Source: Pseudomonadota bacterium
GTDB taxonomy: Bacteria; Pseudomonadota; Alphaproteobacteria; Sphingomonadales; Sphingomonadaceae
Assembly: GCA_023423655.1 (NCBI GenBank)
Contig: JAFAFE010000007.1
Span: 246,459 to 310,458 of the forward strand
Direction of reading: 5' to 3'
Length of the DNA: 64,000 nucleotides
Below the pieces are notes generated by a model, which did not search any database, was not told the origin of the DNA, and was given only the letters and a program-made list of their open reading frames with translations. Both the position numbers and the translations under genes were made by a program. Positions 35,584 to 44,054 of the stretch are shown here, one piece after another (positions within the stretch are counted from its first letter, which is position 1; each line of letters opens with the position of its first letter).

Positions 35584-35659
35584 CGTGGCGAGTGCGTCGT
35601 TTGTTTTACGCAGCGCCTGACAATAGAAAGCTTGTGGTGCGATGGAAGGCTTCATAAGA

Positions 35660-35810
35660 TTCACGCGAAGGCGCGGAGGCGCGAAGATTTATAATATGGG
35701 TCGAGAAAGGATACTCGCCTTCGGCACTTTAGATCCTCTGCGGCCTCCTTGCCTCTGCGCCTCTGCGTGAACCCTTTCCCGATCTTCGCGCCTCCGCGCC
35801 TTCACGCGAA
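35660..35810. repeat. Long inverted repeat of a GCGCGGAGGCGCGAAG type
   Basis: The 29-base arms at 35660-35688 and 35782-35810 are inverted copies with two mismatches (core GGCGCGGAGGCGCGAAGAT). Inside the loop are CTCTGCG/GCCTCC-type copies, so the element is built from related short units. Sequences of this TTCACGC-plus-GCGNAG style occur widely as dispersed repeats in proteobacteria. It lies in the 470-base gap between the terminator at 35550 and the DUF4170 gene; I see no gene in that gap. Confidence 0.75.
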
Positions 35811-35971
35811 CCAATATTCTTCCGCCCTACCGGCTCCCGACACAGGAACAGGGTGTTACCATACCCCGCCAAGGCTTTGCCGTTGCGGTTTGCGGGCTTT
35901 GATGCTAGCGGCCTGTCGCACAGCAGGAGAGCGATGATCCGCTCCCTTTTCCTCTTATTGCGAGCGAGTTT

Positions 35972-36202
35972 ATGAGCAAATTGCATCTTGTTTTCGGTGG
36001 CCGCGTCAAAGATCCGCAAGGCCTTGAATTTACCGACCTCAACAATATCGACGTGGTCGGCATTTATCCCGATATGGCCTCGGCTGAAAAAGCTTGGCGT
36101 GGGGCTGCGCAACGCACCGTCGATGATGCCGAAATGAAATATGTGGTGGTCCATCTTCACCGCTTGCTCGAACCCAATCTGCCCGAAGGCGGCGCGGCCT
36201 AA
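35972..36202 (+). CDS. DUF4170 family protein
   Basis: This 76-residue protein is a compact alpha-beta protein typical of alphaproteobacteria: LHLVFGGRVKDPQGLEF at the start, then DVVGIYPDMASAEKAWRG and YVVVHLHRLLEP. No catalytic residues or targeting signals are visible and no function is settled. It lies alone on the plus strand, converging with the rhomboid gene; a degenerate palindromic repeat lies between the two ends. Confidence 0.8.
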   Translation: MSKLHLVFGGRVKDPQGLEFTDLNNIDVVGIYPDMASAEKAWRGAAQRTVDDAEMKYVVVHLHRLLEPNLPEGGAA

Positions 36203-36210
36203 GCGCGATG

Positions 36211-36245
36211 CCATTCCCCCTTCCGCTTGCGGGAGGAGGACTGCG
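36211..36245. repeat. Degenerate palindromic repeat between DUF4170 and the rhomboid gene
   Basis: CCCCTTCCGC and GCGGGAGG flank a TT centre, a decayed copy of the CCCCTCCCGC...GCGGGAGGGG unit seen at 42.5, 43.9 and 44.4 kb. It is placed between converging gene ends, where it could end transcripts. Confidence 0.55.
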
Positions 36246-36267
36246 TGAAAATATAAGAAAGTGGCGG

Positions 36268-36927
36268 TTAGCGCGCCCGATAGCGATGCTTGAGCAAGGG
36301 CCGTGCGAGCAACAGTCCGATCACAAAACCGCCAATATGCGCCCAGATCGCAATGCTGCTCCCGCCCATATCACCGCCCGATGCCAGACCGATAAGCAGT
36401 TGCAGGCCGATCCACGCGGCGGCGAGCCATAAAATCCGCACCCAATAGCTTGATAACGGCCCGACCGCAGATACTTGCTGCTGGTTGAACATCGCAGCAT
36501 AGGCCCCGACTATTGCCGAAATAGCCCCGCTCGCGCCGATCATCGGAATGGTGCCAGCCGGATCGGCGATCCATTGCGCGGCGGCGGCGGCATAAATGCC
36601 AAGACCATAAAGGAGCAGCCATAAACGGCTCCCAAGCGCCGCTTCCACCTGTCGCCCGCAATAAACGAGCATGATAAGGTTGAACGCAAGATGCAGGAAA
36701 CCGCTGTGCAAAAAGGCCGAGCTAAGCGGCGTCAGCCACGCGGGCACGGCTTGCGTAATACCGCTTGCACTATCCAAAGCGGCGGGAACAAACCCGCCTT
36801 CACTCGCCGCGACACCCAGCCCTGGCCAGACCATCGCGCCGAGCGAGATTGCAATCGTCAAAACCGCAACGCCGTGGGTTGCCGGAAACTGGCCCCACGC
36901 GCGTTTCAGTGCGGGATTGGACTGCAT
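36268..36927 (-). CDS. Rhomboid family intramembrane serine protease
   Basis: Rhomboid proteases cut substrate helices within the membrane. This 219-residue, six-helix protein has the catalytic serine Ser133 (MIGASGAISA) and catalytic His197 (WAHIGGF) of the Ser-His dyad, plus the HLAFN segment with Asn83 that forms the oxyanion site. The substrate is unknown. It begins six bases after the greA stop on the same strand, so the two are probably one transcript. Confidence 0.92.
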   Translation of the reverse strand: MQSNPALKRAWGQFPATHGVAVLTIAISLGAMVWPGLGVAASEGGFVPAALDSASGITQAVPAWLTPLSSAFLHSGFLHLAFNLIMLVYCGRQVEAALGSRLWLLLYGLGIYAAAAAQWIADPAGTIPMIGASGAISAIVGAYAAMFNQQQVSAVGPLSSYWVRILWLAAAWIGLQLLIGLASGGDMGGSSIAIWAHIGGFVIGLLLARPLLKHRYRAR

Positions 36928-36933
36928 GAAAGG

Positions 36934-37410
36934 TCAGATAAATTCGATGTTCGACACAAGGTAGAATTTGTCGCCCGACGGAACGGTGACTTCCACCTCG
37001 TCATCGACCTTGCGCCCGATGAGCGCGCGGCCGAGCGGCGAGTTATACGAGATTTTACCCTCTTTCGCATCCGCTTCGGCCTGACCGACAATCTGGTAAC
37101 GCACCGGCTTGTCATCTTCGTCGAGCAAAGTGACGGTCGCGCCAAATACGATTTTGTCGCCCGAAAGCGCCGCCGGATCAATGATCTGCGCACGGCTCAG
37201 CTTGTCTTCAAGGTCGGCAATCGACGCTTCGACCTGTCCCTGCCGTTCCTTGGCCGCATGATATTCCGCATTTTCGGACAAGTCCCCGTGCGCGCGCGCT
37301 TCTTCGATCGCGTCGATAATCTCGGGGCGCTCGGCCTTCAAACTTTTGAGTTGCTCCTGAAGCTTTTCAAAACCCTCTTGCAACATCGGCATTTTTTCGA
37401 CGGATGCCAT
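36934..37410 (-). CDS. greA: Transcription elongation factor GreA
   Basis: GreA rescues backtracked RNA polymerase by stimulating transcript cleavage. The product (158 residues) has the coiled-coil part with RPEIIDAIEEARAHGDLSENAEYHAAKE, in which the tip acids act at the polymerase active site (here written from the RAHGDLSENAEY core), and the C-terminal FKBP-like domain with SPLGRALIG. ATG 37410 is chosen because AAAAGGGA lies upstream; the open frame reaches 37461. It probably shares a transcript with the rhomboid gene. Confidence 0.95.
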   Translation of the reverse strand: MASVEKMPMLQEGFEKLQEQLKSLKAERPEIIDAIEEARAHGDLSENAEYHAAKERQGQVEASIADLEDKLSRAQIIDPAALSGDKIVFGATVTLLDEDDKPVRYQIVGQAEADAKEGKISYNSPLGRALIGRKVDDEVEVTVPSGDKFYLVSNIEFI

Positions 37411-37508
37411 GCCATTATCCCTTTTCAAATCAATATTTTGGGGTGCCCCGATCATCGCCATGATGACGCGGAGCTGCCCTATCGCGAGCTGTCCTGAATG
37501 TGGGGGAG

Positions 37509-40500
37509 CTAGCCGTGCGAAGTTGAATAATAAGACTGAAGCGAGCGAACTTCAAGTATTTGCCCTCTTGTCGCTTCAATCGCGTGCGCTGCGGCAACGG
37601 CAGCAGGCGCGGTCGTGAAGATCGCAACCTTTGCCGAAAGGGCCGCCTGACGGATGGATTGCGAATCCTTCAAGGATTGCCAGCCTTCGGTCGTGTTGAA
37701 AATCATCTGCACCCCGCCATCAATGATGCGGTCGACAATATGCGGACGGCCTTGCGCAACCTTGTTGACGGTTTCGACCTTAAGCCCGCATGAAGCGAGA
37801 TAGGCCGCCGTCCCTGTGGTCGCGATAATATCCCAGCCCAATTCCTGCAATTTCTGTGCAGCGGGGAGGATATGCGCCTTGTCGCCATCCTTCACGGAGA
37901 TGAACACCGTGCCATTGTCGGGGAGCGGCGCCCCTGCCCCCAATTGCGATTTGGCAAAGGCGGTGGGGAAATCATCATCAATGCCCATGACTTCACCGGT
38001 CGATTTCATTTCCGGCGACAGCACAGGGTCGACGCCGGGAAAACGGGCAAACGGGAAGACCGCTTCCTTGACAGCGATATAGTCGATGTCGCGGTTGATG
38101 CTGGGCAGGTTCGCCAGCTTTTCGCCCGCCATCACGCGGCTGGCGATTTTGGCGACGGGCGAGCCGACCGCTTTGGCGACGAACGGCACGGTGCGCGAGG
38201 CGCGCGGGTTGACTTCGATAAGATAGACTAGCCCGTCCTTGACCGCGAACTGCACATTCATCAGGCCGCGCACATTGAGGCCACGCGCGAGCAATTCGGT
38301 TTGCCGCTCGATTTCGGCGATAATCTCGGCAGGCAGGCTGTAAGGCGGGATCGAGCAAGCGCTATCGCCCGAATGGACGCCCGCTTCCTCGATATGCTGG
38401 AGCACGCCTGCAACCACCACCTGATCGCCGTCGCACAAAGCATCGACGTCAACCTCGATAGCATCGCGCAGATATTGGTCTATGAGCACCGGACTGTCGC
38501 CCGACACTTGCACCGCGGTCTGGATATAATCTTCCAGTTGCGCTTCGCCATCGACGATTTCCATCGCACGACCGCCCAGCACATAAGAGGGGCGCATCAG
38601 CACCGGATAGCCGATGCGGTTGGCCGCCGCGATAGCTTCCTCGCGGCTCCTTGCAATGCCGTTTTTGGGCTGGAGAAGCCCGAGTTTGTTGACCAGCGCC
38701 GCGAAGCGTTCGCGGTCCTCCGCCAAGTCAATCGCGTCGGGCGAGGTGCCGAGGATCGGGATGCCCGCATCCTCCAAAGCTTGCGCAAGCTTGAGCGGGG
38801 TTTGCCCGCCAAATTGCACAATCACACCCACCAGCGTCCCCGATTGCTGCTCGACAGCCAAAATTTCGAGAACATCTTCTGCGGTCAGCGGCTCGAAATA
38901 AAGGCGGTCGGACGTGTCATAGTCGGTCGACACCGTTTCCGGGTTGCAATTGACCATGATGGTTTCAAACCCGGCATCGCTCAGCGCGAAACAGGCATGG
39001 CAGCAGCAATAGTCAAACTCGATCCCCTGCCCGATACGGTTGGGACCGCCGCCCAAGATCACAATTTTCTTGCGATCGGACGGCTGCGCTTCATCTTCAG
39101 CCACACCGAAGCTCGGCGCTTCATAGGTCGAGTACATATAGGGCGTTTTGGCTTCAAATTCCGCCGCGCAGGTGTCGATGCGCTTGAAAACCGGACGCAC
39201 GCCAAGCTTGTGGCGCAACGCGCGGACTTCATCTTCGGTGACGCCGCCGGTCATTGCCTTGATCGCTTCATGGATAAGGCCGGAGCCGCGCGCATGGACA
39301 CGCTCGGTGCCGGGGCGCAGGTTCGCGCTTTCCAGCGCCATCCACGCCAAGCGCCGGTCGGAAAAACCCATCGCTTTCAATCGGCGCATCCCGTCGGCAT
39401 CCTGCGGCAAGCCATTGGCGCGCACTTCATTTTCAGCCGCCACAATTTCGGCGATGCGGTCGAGGAACCACATATCATAATGGGTGACCGCGTGGATTTC
39501 CGCATTAGTGAAGCCCTCGCGCATCGCTTGGGCGACATAGAGCAAGCGGTCGGGCGTTGCCTTGGAGAGCGCCGCGTAAATATCATCCTTGGGCGCGCCT
39601 TTAAGGTGCGGAACATCGTTGAACCCGGCAAGACCCGTTTCGAGGCCGCGCAACGCTTTTTGCATGGACTCATGGATGTTGCGGCCAATCGCCATCACCT
39701 CGCCGACCGATTTCATCGCAGTCGACAGGACCGGCTCCGACCCTTTGAATTTTTCAAAGGCGAAGCGCGGGATTTTGGTGACGACATAGTCAATCGTCGG
39801 CTCGAAAGAGGCCGGCGTGGCGCCGGTAATATCGTTGGTAATTTCATCGAGCGTATAGCCGACCGCCAGCTTCGCTGCCACCTTGGCAATCGGGAAGCCC
39901 GTTGCTTTGGAGGCCAATGCCGAAGAACGCGACACACGCGGGTTCATCTCGATCACAACCAAGCGGCCATTTTTGGGGTTCACCGCAAATTGCACGTTCG
40001 ACCCGCCAGTCTCCACGCCAATTTCGCGCAGCACCGCAATCGAGGCATTACGCATAATCTGATATTCTTTGTCGGTCAGCGTGAGCGCAGGCGCGACGGT
40101 GATGCTGTCGCCGGTATGCACGCCCATCGGATCGACATTTTCAATCGAACAGATGATGATGCAATTATCCGCACGGTCGCGGACCACCTCCATCTCATAT
40201 TCTTTCCAGCCCAACAGCGATTCTTCGATCAGCACTTCGGTGGTTGGCGATGCGTCGAGGCCTTTACGTACAATATCGAGAAATTCTTCGCGATTATAAG
40301 CAACGCCGCCGCCGGTGCCGCCCAGTGTGAAGGACGGACGGATGATTGCGGGAAGGCCTACTTTCTCAAGGCCTTCCAAGGCTTCCGCCTCGCTATGCGC
40401 AATCGCCGAGCGCGCGCTTTCAAGGCCAATCTTGTCCATCGCCACCTTGAACTTTTGGCGGTCCTCGGCCTTATCGATAGCTTCGGCATCCGCGCCGATC

Positions 40501-40844
40501 ATTTCGACGCCATATTTTTCCAGCGTGCCATCCTGCGCGAGCGCAAGCGCGGTATTGAGCGCGGTCTGCCCGCCCATCGTCGGCAGCACCGCATCCGGGC
40601 GCTCTTTTTCGATGATGCGCGCAACGATTTCCGGCGTGATCGGTTCGACATAGGTCGCGTCCGCCAGCTCCGGATCGGTCATGATCGTCGCGGGGTTGGA
40701 GTTTACCAAAACGATGCGATAGCCCTCTTCCTTGAGCGCCTTCACCGCCTGCGTCCCCGAATAATCAAATTCACACGCCTGCCCGATCACAATGGGCCCT
40801 GCACCGATGACGAGGATGGATTTTATGTCAGTTCTTTTAGGCAT
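37509..40844 (-). CDS. carB: Carbamoyl-phosphate synthase large subunit
   Basis: CarB makes carbamoyl phosphate for arginine and pyrimidine synthesis from bicarbonate, ATP and the ammonia delivered by CarA. The 1111-residue protein has two homologous ATP-grasp halves (GTGGGVAYNREEF in the first, VLGGRAMEIVDG in the second), the IDTCAAEFEAKTPY oligomerisation region, and a C-terminal MGS-like allosteric domain that binds effectors such as UMP. In many bacteria it directly follows carA; here three short genes lie between them. Confidence 0.97.
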   Translation of the reverse strand: MPKRTDIKSILVIGAGPIVIGQACEFDYSGTQAVKALKEEGYRIVLVNSNPATIMTDPELADATYVEPITPEIVARIIEKERPDAVLPTMGGQTALNTALALAQDGTLEKYGVEMIGADAEAIDKAEDRQKFKVAMDKIGLESARSAIAHSEAEALEGLEKVGLPAIIRPSFTLGGTGGGVAYNREEFLDIVRKGLDASPTTEVLIEESLLGWKEYEMEVVRDRADNCIIICSIENVDPMGVHTGDSITVAPALTLTDKEYQIMRNASIAVLREIGVETGGSNVQFAVNPKNGRLVVIEMNPRVSRSSALASKATGFPIAKVAAKLAVGYTLDEITNDITGATPASFEPTIDYVVTKIPRFAFEKFKGSEPVLSTAMKSVGEVMAIGRNIHESMQKALRGLETGLAGFNDVPHLKGAPKDDIYAALSKATPDRLLYVAQAMREGFTNAEIHAVTHYDMWFLDRIAEIVAAENEVRANGLPQDADGMRRLKAMGFSDRRLAWMALESANLRPGTERVHARGSGLIHEAIKAMTGGVTEDEVRALRHKLGVRPVFKRIDTCAAEFEAKTPYMYSTYEAPSFGVAEDEAQPSDRKKIVILGGGPNRIGQGIEFDYCCCHACFALSDAGFETIMVNCNPETVSTDYDTSDRLYFEPLTAEDVLEILAVEQQSGTLVGVIVQFGGQTPLKLAQALEDAGIPILGTSPDAIDLAEDRERFAALVNKLGLLQPKNGIARSREEAIAAANRIGYPVLMRPSYVLGGRAMEIVDGEAQLEDYIQTAVQVSGDSPVLIDQYLRDAIEVDVDALCDGDQVVVAGVLQHIEEAGVHSGDSACSIPPYSLPAEIIAEIERQTELLARGLNVRGLMNVQFAVKDGLVYLIEVNPRASRTVPFVAKAVGSPVAKIASRVMAGEKLANLPSINRDIDYIAVKEAVFPFARFPGVDPVLSPEMKSTGEVMGIDDDFPTAFAKSQLGAGAPLPDNGTVFISVKDGDKAHILPAAQKLQELGWDIIATTGTAAYLASCGLKVETVNKVAQGRPHIVDRIIDGGVQMIFNTTEGWQSLKDSQSIRQAALSAKVAIFTTAPAAVAAAHAIEATRGQILEVRSLQSYYSTSHG

Positions 40845-40887
40845 TATTTTCTCTTACTCAAATTCGTCAATTGTCTAGTGGCACACT

Positions 40888-41424
40888 TCATTGAGGCTCT
40901 GCTTCATTACCGATAAATCCCAGCTTAGAACCATAAGGGCGAATAGCATTTAAAACGCAGTCCACCCGCTTAAAGTCGGCACTGGCCTTTGGTTCAAAGC
41001 GTATCTCGTTACCCTGCATGGCCACGATGCCATCTGAATTTTTCCAGCGACATTGTTGCAAAATCCGTTGAAGAGCAGCCGCATCAATCGGAGGCAGATG
41101 GGGGTCGCGCCCTGTTTCCATTACGATGACCGAACGCACACGTTGTCGAAAACATTCACAGCTTTCAGGGCTGCTCTGAAGATCAACCGCAGCAACCAGC
41201 GGAGCGAACCGATCTTTTTCGTCCATCAGTTGCTCAACATCCGGCAACGTCGAGATCAATATCTTCGCACCACATTGCGCCGCAATTTCATTGATGAGCT
41301 GCTCATTGACCGCCAAGGGCGTCGACGAGTTTGCACTCTGGGCAAATAAAGTGGTGGAACATAATGCGGCTGCGGTGGCCATTATTCCTGCGGCGCTTCT
41401 GAACTTTCTTTGCCCGTAGTTCAT
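40888..41424 (-). CDS. Secreted protein sharing a C-terminal domain with the carA-linked lipoprotein
   Basis: The product (178 residues) has a signal peptide (MNYGQRKFRSAAGIMATAAA... with cleavage near FAQS). The C-terminal part, with two conserved cysteines (LQQCRW, KRVDCVLNAIR) and NEIRFEPKASADF, is clearly related to the lipoprotein encoded at 41642-41944 (NRCGLD, YKAIDCALKAVR, MLEFKPDPDAPY). The cysteines may form a disulfide in the periplasm. No family could be named. The start overlaps the stop of the 74-residue gene upstream in an ATGA arrangement, so translation is coupled. Residues upstream of 41424 are open to 41565 but lack signal-peptide features. Confidence 0.7.
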   Translation of the reverse strand: MNYGQRKFRSAAGIMATAAALCSTTLFAQSANSSTPLAVNEQLINEIAAQCGAKILISTLPDVEQLMDEKDRFAPLVAAVDLQSSPESCECFRQRVRSVIVMETGRDPHLPPIDAAALQRILQQCRWKNSDGIVAMQGNEIRFEPKASADFKRVDCVLNAIRPYGSKLGFIGNEAEPQ

Positions 41425-41645
41425 TCCATACTCCGCTTGAAAATATAGGAAACCGCTGTGGTCTCGCCATGTACGGGACCGAGCGTTACAAGCTCCCATC
41501 CTTGCGCGCCGAAATGGTTGAACACCTGTTCGGTCGAAAAGCCTTCCAGTTCGGCACGGTCCCATTCACCGTCGCCACCCCAGATGCTCCCCTTGAAGGT
41601 CACCACCAGATATTCAAATTTCCCATTATTTGATGTTGCGCTCAT
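41421..41645 (-). CDS. Small DUF4177-like protein
   Basis: This 74-residue product has the DUF4177 style: FEYLVVTFKG at the start and LGAQGWELVTLG-type text (HFGAQGWELVTLGPV) in the middle. No signal peptide or membrane segment is visible, so it is probably cytoplasmic. It overlaps the lipoprotein gene before it by four bases and the secreted-protein gene after it by four bases, so all three are translationally coupled to carA. No function is known. Confidence 0.65.
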   Translation of the reverse strand: MSATSNNGKFEYLVVTFKGSIWGGDGEWDRAELEGFSTEQVFNHFGAQGWELVTLGPVHGETTAVSYIFKRSME

Positions 41646-41944
41646 TGGTTACCTTCCGGCGGCTCATTATTCATGATGTACCCCACTCTGCCTTGAGCCA
41701 TCGCAAATTTTCTGACCGCCTTTAAAGCGCAATCAATTGCTTTATATGGAGCATCAGGATCAGGTTTAAATTCTAACATGCCTTCGCGATCCAATCGGAG
41801 TGCCGAGCGGTCGAGGCCGCAGCGATTGGATATGGCGTCAAGCTGGGCTTGTGAGAGCTTGTCGGGATGTTGCTGGGTGACCTCGGAATGTGATGCACAG
41901 CCAGTCAGCCCAATTATGCCCAAGAGCAAGACCATTCGGCTCAC
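41642..41944 (-). CDS. Small lipoprotein coupled to carA
   Basis: The N-terminus MSRMVLLLGIIGLTGCAS has a lipobox (LTGC), predicting cleavage and lipidation at Cys16. The rest shares a domain with the secreted protein at 40888: an NRCGLD cysteine, FKPDPDAPYKAIDCALKAVR, and a GYIMNNEPPEG end. The ATG overlaps the carA TGA (ATGA), so it is co-translated with carA. No catalytic motif is visible; it is most likely an outer-membrane-bound, disulfide-containing small domain. Function unknown. Confidence 0.72.
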   Translation of the reverse strand: MSRMVLLLGIIGLTGCASHSEVTQQHPDKLSQAQLDAISNRCGLDRSALRLDREGMLEFKPDPDAPYKAIDCALKAVRKFAMAQGRVGYIMNNEPPEGNQ

Positions 41945-43191
41945 TTCAACATCCCCACAAATTTTTCGAACAGATAGAAGCTATCTTGCGGCCCCGGCGA
42001 GGCTTCGGGGTGATATTGCACGCTGAACGCCCGCTTGTCGGTGAGTTCGATGCCGCAATTGCTGCCGTCGAACAGGCTGATATGGGTCGCGCGGGCATTG
42101 GCGGGGAGGCTTGCGGTTTCGACTGCAAAGCCGTGGTTCATCGAGGTGATTTCGACAAGACCATCCTCTAGCCGCTTGACTGGATGGTTCGCGCCGCGAT
42201 GGCCTTGGTGCATCTTGCTCGTGGTCGCGCCGACCGCAAGGCCGAGCAATTGATGGCCAAGGCAAATGCCGAAAATCGGAATATCCTTGTCGAGCAGCGC
42301 GCGGATCACCGGCACCGCATAATCGCCGGTCGCCGCCGGATCGCCGGGGCCGTTTGACAGGAACACGCCATCGGGGTCGAGCGCAAGGATGGCTTCGGCA
42401 GAAGTTTCTGCCGGAACCACGGTCACATGCGCGCCCGCTTTTACGAGGTTGCGGAAAATATTATGCTTCGCGCCATAATCGATCGCGACGACATGGGGCT
42501 TACTCCCCTCCCGCGCGCGGGAGGGGCTGGGGGTGAGATTGGTTCCGGCGGTGTTTGCTGTATCGGACCCACCCTTAGCCCCTCCCGCACGCGGGAGGGG
42601 AACTTCAGACATGTACCCTTCCCCCAAAACCCACGGACCGCCGGTCCATTCGCTGTCGCCTTGCTGTGTCACGACCTTGGCAAGGTCCATGCCTTCCAGC
42701 CCCGGCCAGTTACGCGCCATCGCGATCAGCTCGTCCATATCGAACTGCCCCGCTGCATTATAAGCAATCACCGCATTGGGCGCGCCCGCCATGCGGATAC
42801 GCCGTGTCAGTGCGCGCGTATCGACACCAGAAATGCCGATGCGGCCATTGGCCTTCATCCATTCATCAAAGGGCTGCACATTGCGAAAATTGCTGGGCGC
42901 AGTCACATCTTCGCGCACCACCGCGCCAAGCGCATGGGCGGCATCGGCTTCCACATCTTCCAAATTGGTGCCGACATTGCCGATATGCGGGAAGGTGAAG
43001 GTGATAATCTGCCCTTCATAGCTGGGGTCGGTCATCACTTCCTGATAGCCGGTCATCGCGGTGTTGAAACAAACCTCGCCTACTGCGGCCCCTTCGGCCC
43101 CGAATCCCCGGCCCCAAATGGCGGTGCCATCGGCAAGCAATAGCAAGCCGGTCGCTCCAGCGGGCACAGTAAGGGTAGTGGCATCGACCAT
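41941..43191 (-). CDS. carA: Carbamoyl-phosphate synthase small subunit (with in-frame repeat insertion)
   Basis: CarA hydrolyses glutamine and passes ammonia to CarB. The class I glutaminase triad Cys310 (GICLGHQ) plus the HPEASPGP histidine/glutamate are present, as is the N-terminal small-subunit domain (LEDVEADAAHALGAVVRE). Between the two domains, about residues 197-230 (VPLPRAGGAKGGS...PSPSRAREGS) are encoded by a doublet of palindromic repeats and look like an in-frame insertion of about 34 residues; the flanks WTGGPWVLGEGY and KPHVVAIDYGAKHN would otherwise join. Activity is presumably kept because the insertion is in the interdomain linker. Confidence 0.95.
   Translation of the reverse strand: MVDATTLTVPAGATGLLLLADGTAIWGRGFGAEGAAVGEVCFNTAMTGYQEVMTDPSYEGQIITFTFPHIGNVGTNLEDVEADAAHALGAVVREDVTAPSNFRNVQPFDEWMKANGRIGISGVDTRALTRRIRMAGAPNAVIAYNAAGQFDMDELIAMARNWPGLEGMDLAKVVTQQGDSEWTGGPWVLGEGYMSEVPLPRAGGAKGGSDTANTAGTNLTPSPSRAREGSKPHVVAIDYGAKHNIFRNLVKAGAHVTVVPAETSAEAILALDPDGVFLSNGPGDPAATGDYAVPVIRALLDKDIPIFGICLGHQLLGLAVGATTSKMHQGHRGANHPVKRLEDGLVEITSMNHGFAVETASLPANARATHISLFDGSNCGIELTDKRAFSVQYHPEASPGPQDSFYLFEKFVGMLK
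42502..42604. repeat. Inverted doublet of palindromic repeats inside carA
   Basis: Two copies of the unit CCCCTCCCGC-NN-GCGGGAGGGG plus a GGGTG tail lie head to head at about 42502-42537 and 42568-42604 (the second reversed, CTAAGGGTGGG on its minus strand). The whole block is about 102 bases, a multiple of three, and is translated in frame within CarA. Units of the same kind occur at 43.9 and 44.4 kb. Confidence 0.9.
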
Positions 43192-43336
43192 GGGGAGGCT
43201 CCGTTTACGTCAGATTTCTGCGGGTTAAACGGCCGGACAGTTATGCCGCAAAAAATTATTGCACAATCTATCAAATTACAAATGTTACAGCTAAAGGTGC
43301 TTTTTTCCGAATAGTTCCATGACAAGAGGTGCGCGC

Positions 43337-43789
43337 ATGATTCGCGACGACATTAAAGCTGCCCAGATTAGCGCCATGAAAGCGGGCGAAAAGGACCGTT
43401 TGGCCGCCGTCCGCCTGATCCTTGCCAAGATAAAAGACCGCGACATCGAACTGCGCACGGCGACGACCCAGCCCGACGATGACGCGCTGGTGGTCGAAGT
43501 GCTGCAGAAAATGGTGAAGCAACGCCGCGAGTCGATCACCATGTTCGAACAAGGCGGCCGCGACGAACTGGCCGCACAGGAAAAAGCCGAACTCGCGGTC
43601 ATCGAGACATTCCTGCCCGCACAAATGGATGATGCGGCGACCACGGCAGCGATTGAAGCGATCAAGGCGGAGATTGGTGCAAGCTCGGTCAAGGATATGG
43701 GCCGTGTGATGGCGGTGCTTAAAGAGCGCCACGGTAGCGAGCTTGATATGAGCAAGGCGAGCGCGTTGGTTAAGGCGGCTTTGGGGTGA
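43337..43789 (+). CDS. yqeY: GatB/YqeY domain protein
   Basis: The product (150 residues) is a stand-alone YqeY protein, the helical tRNA-binding tail domain found at the end of GatB. MIRDDIKAAQISAMKAGEKDR, VLQKMVKQRRESI and DMGRVMAVLKERH are family blocks. It may help aminoacylation-related RNA contacts. ATG 43337 is preferred: AGAGGT lies just upstream; an open frame from 43319 adds six residues. It is divergent from carA with about 145 bases between starts. Confidence 0.9.
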   Translation: MIRDDIKAAQISAMKAGEKDRLAAVRLILAKIKDRDIELRTATTQPDDDALVVEVLQKMVKQRRESITMFEQGGRDELAAQEKAELAVIETFLPAQMDDAATTAAIEAIKAEIGASSVKDMGRVMAVLKERHGSELDMSKASALVKAALG

Positions 43790-43845
43790 GAGGCTGTTCT
43801 CTGGAAGTAGATTTTTCGTAGATATAATTTCCTTAAGCAGACCCA

Positions 43846-43987
43846 CTCCTAACCCAGCGAACGCGAAATTGCCCCCGGCGGTTTCGGTTGATGCCGGGGG
43901 CATCAACCCGTTCGCTCGCAAGCGGGAGGGGAATCGCGTTGCGCAACATCACTCCCCTCCCGCTTGCGGGAGGGGCTGGGGGTGGGT
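43846..43987. repeat. Composite palindromic element: two repeat units, one interrupted
   Basis: A reversed unit (ACCCACTCCTAACCC ... CGCAAGCGGGAGGGG) is interrupted by about 60 bases that form their own nested palindrome: AGCGAAC (43856) with GTTCGCT (43910), enclosing GCCCCCGGC / GCCGGGGGC and an alternative GGTTGATGCC / GGCATCAACC hairpin (43886-43908). A second, intact unit lies at 43951-43987 in the opposite orientation. No gene is present in 43790-44054. Confidence 0.75.
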
Positions 43988-44054
43988 AAGAATTCAGCGA
44001 CCAACGCTTGAGACATAAGCGCAATGCACTTTAAGCAATAAAAAGGGGGCGGGA

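Noticed and set aside
35729..36214. Minus-strand frame over the inverted repeat and DUF4170
   Set aside because: It runs through the repeat-rich gap and across DUF4170; the shorter plus-strand DUF4170 frame carries the family pattern.
38301..40916. Very long open frame on the plus strand opposite carB
   Set aside because: It is the antisense shadow of carB in GC-rich sequence; its translation has no recognisable domain, while the carB frame carries all family motifs.
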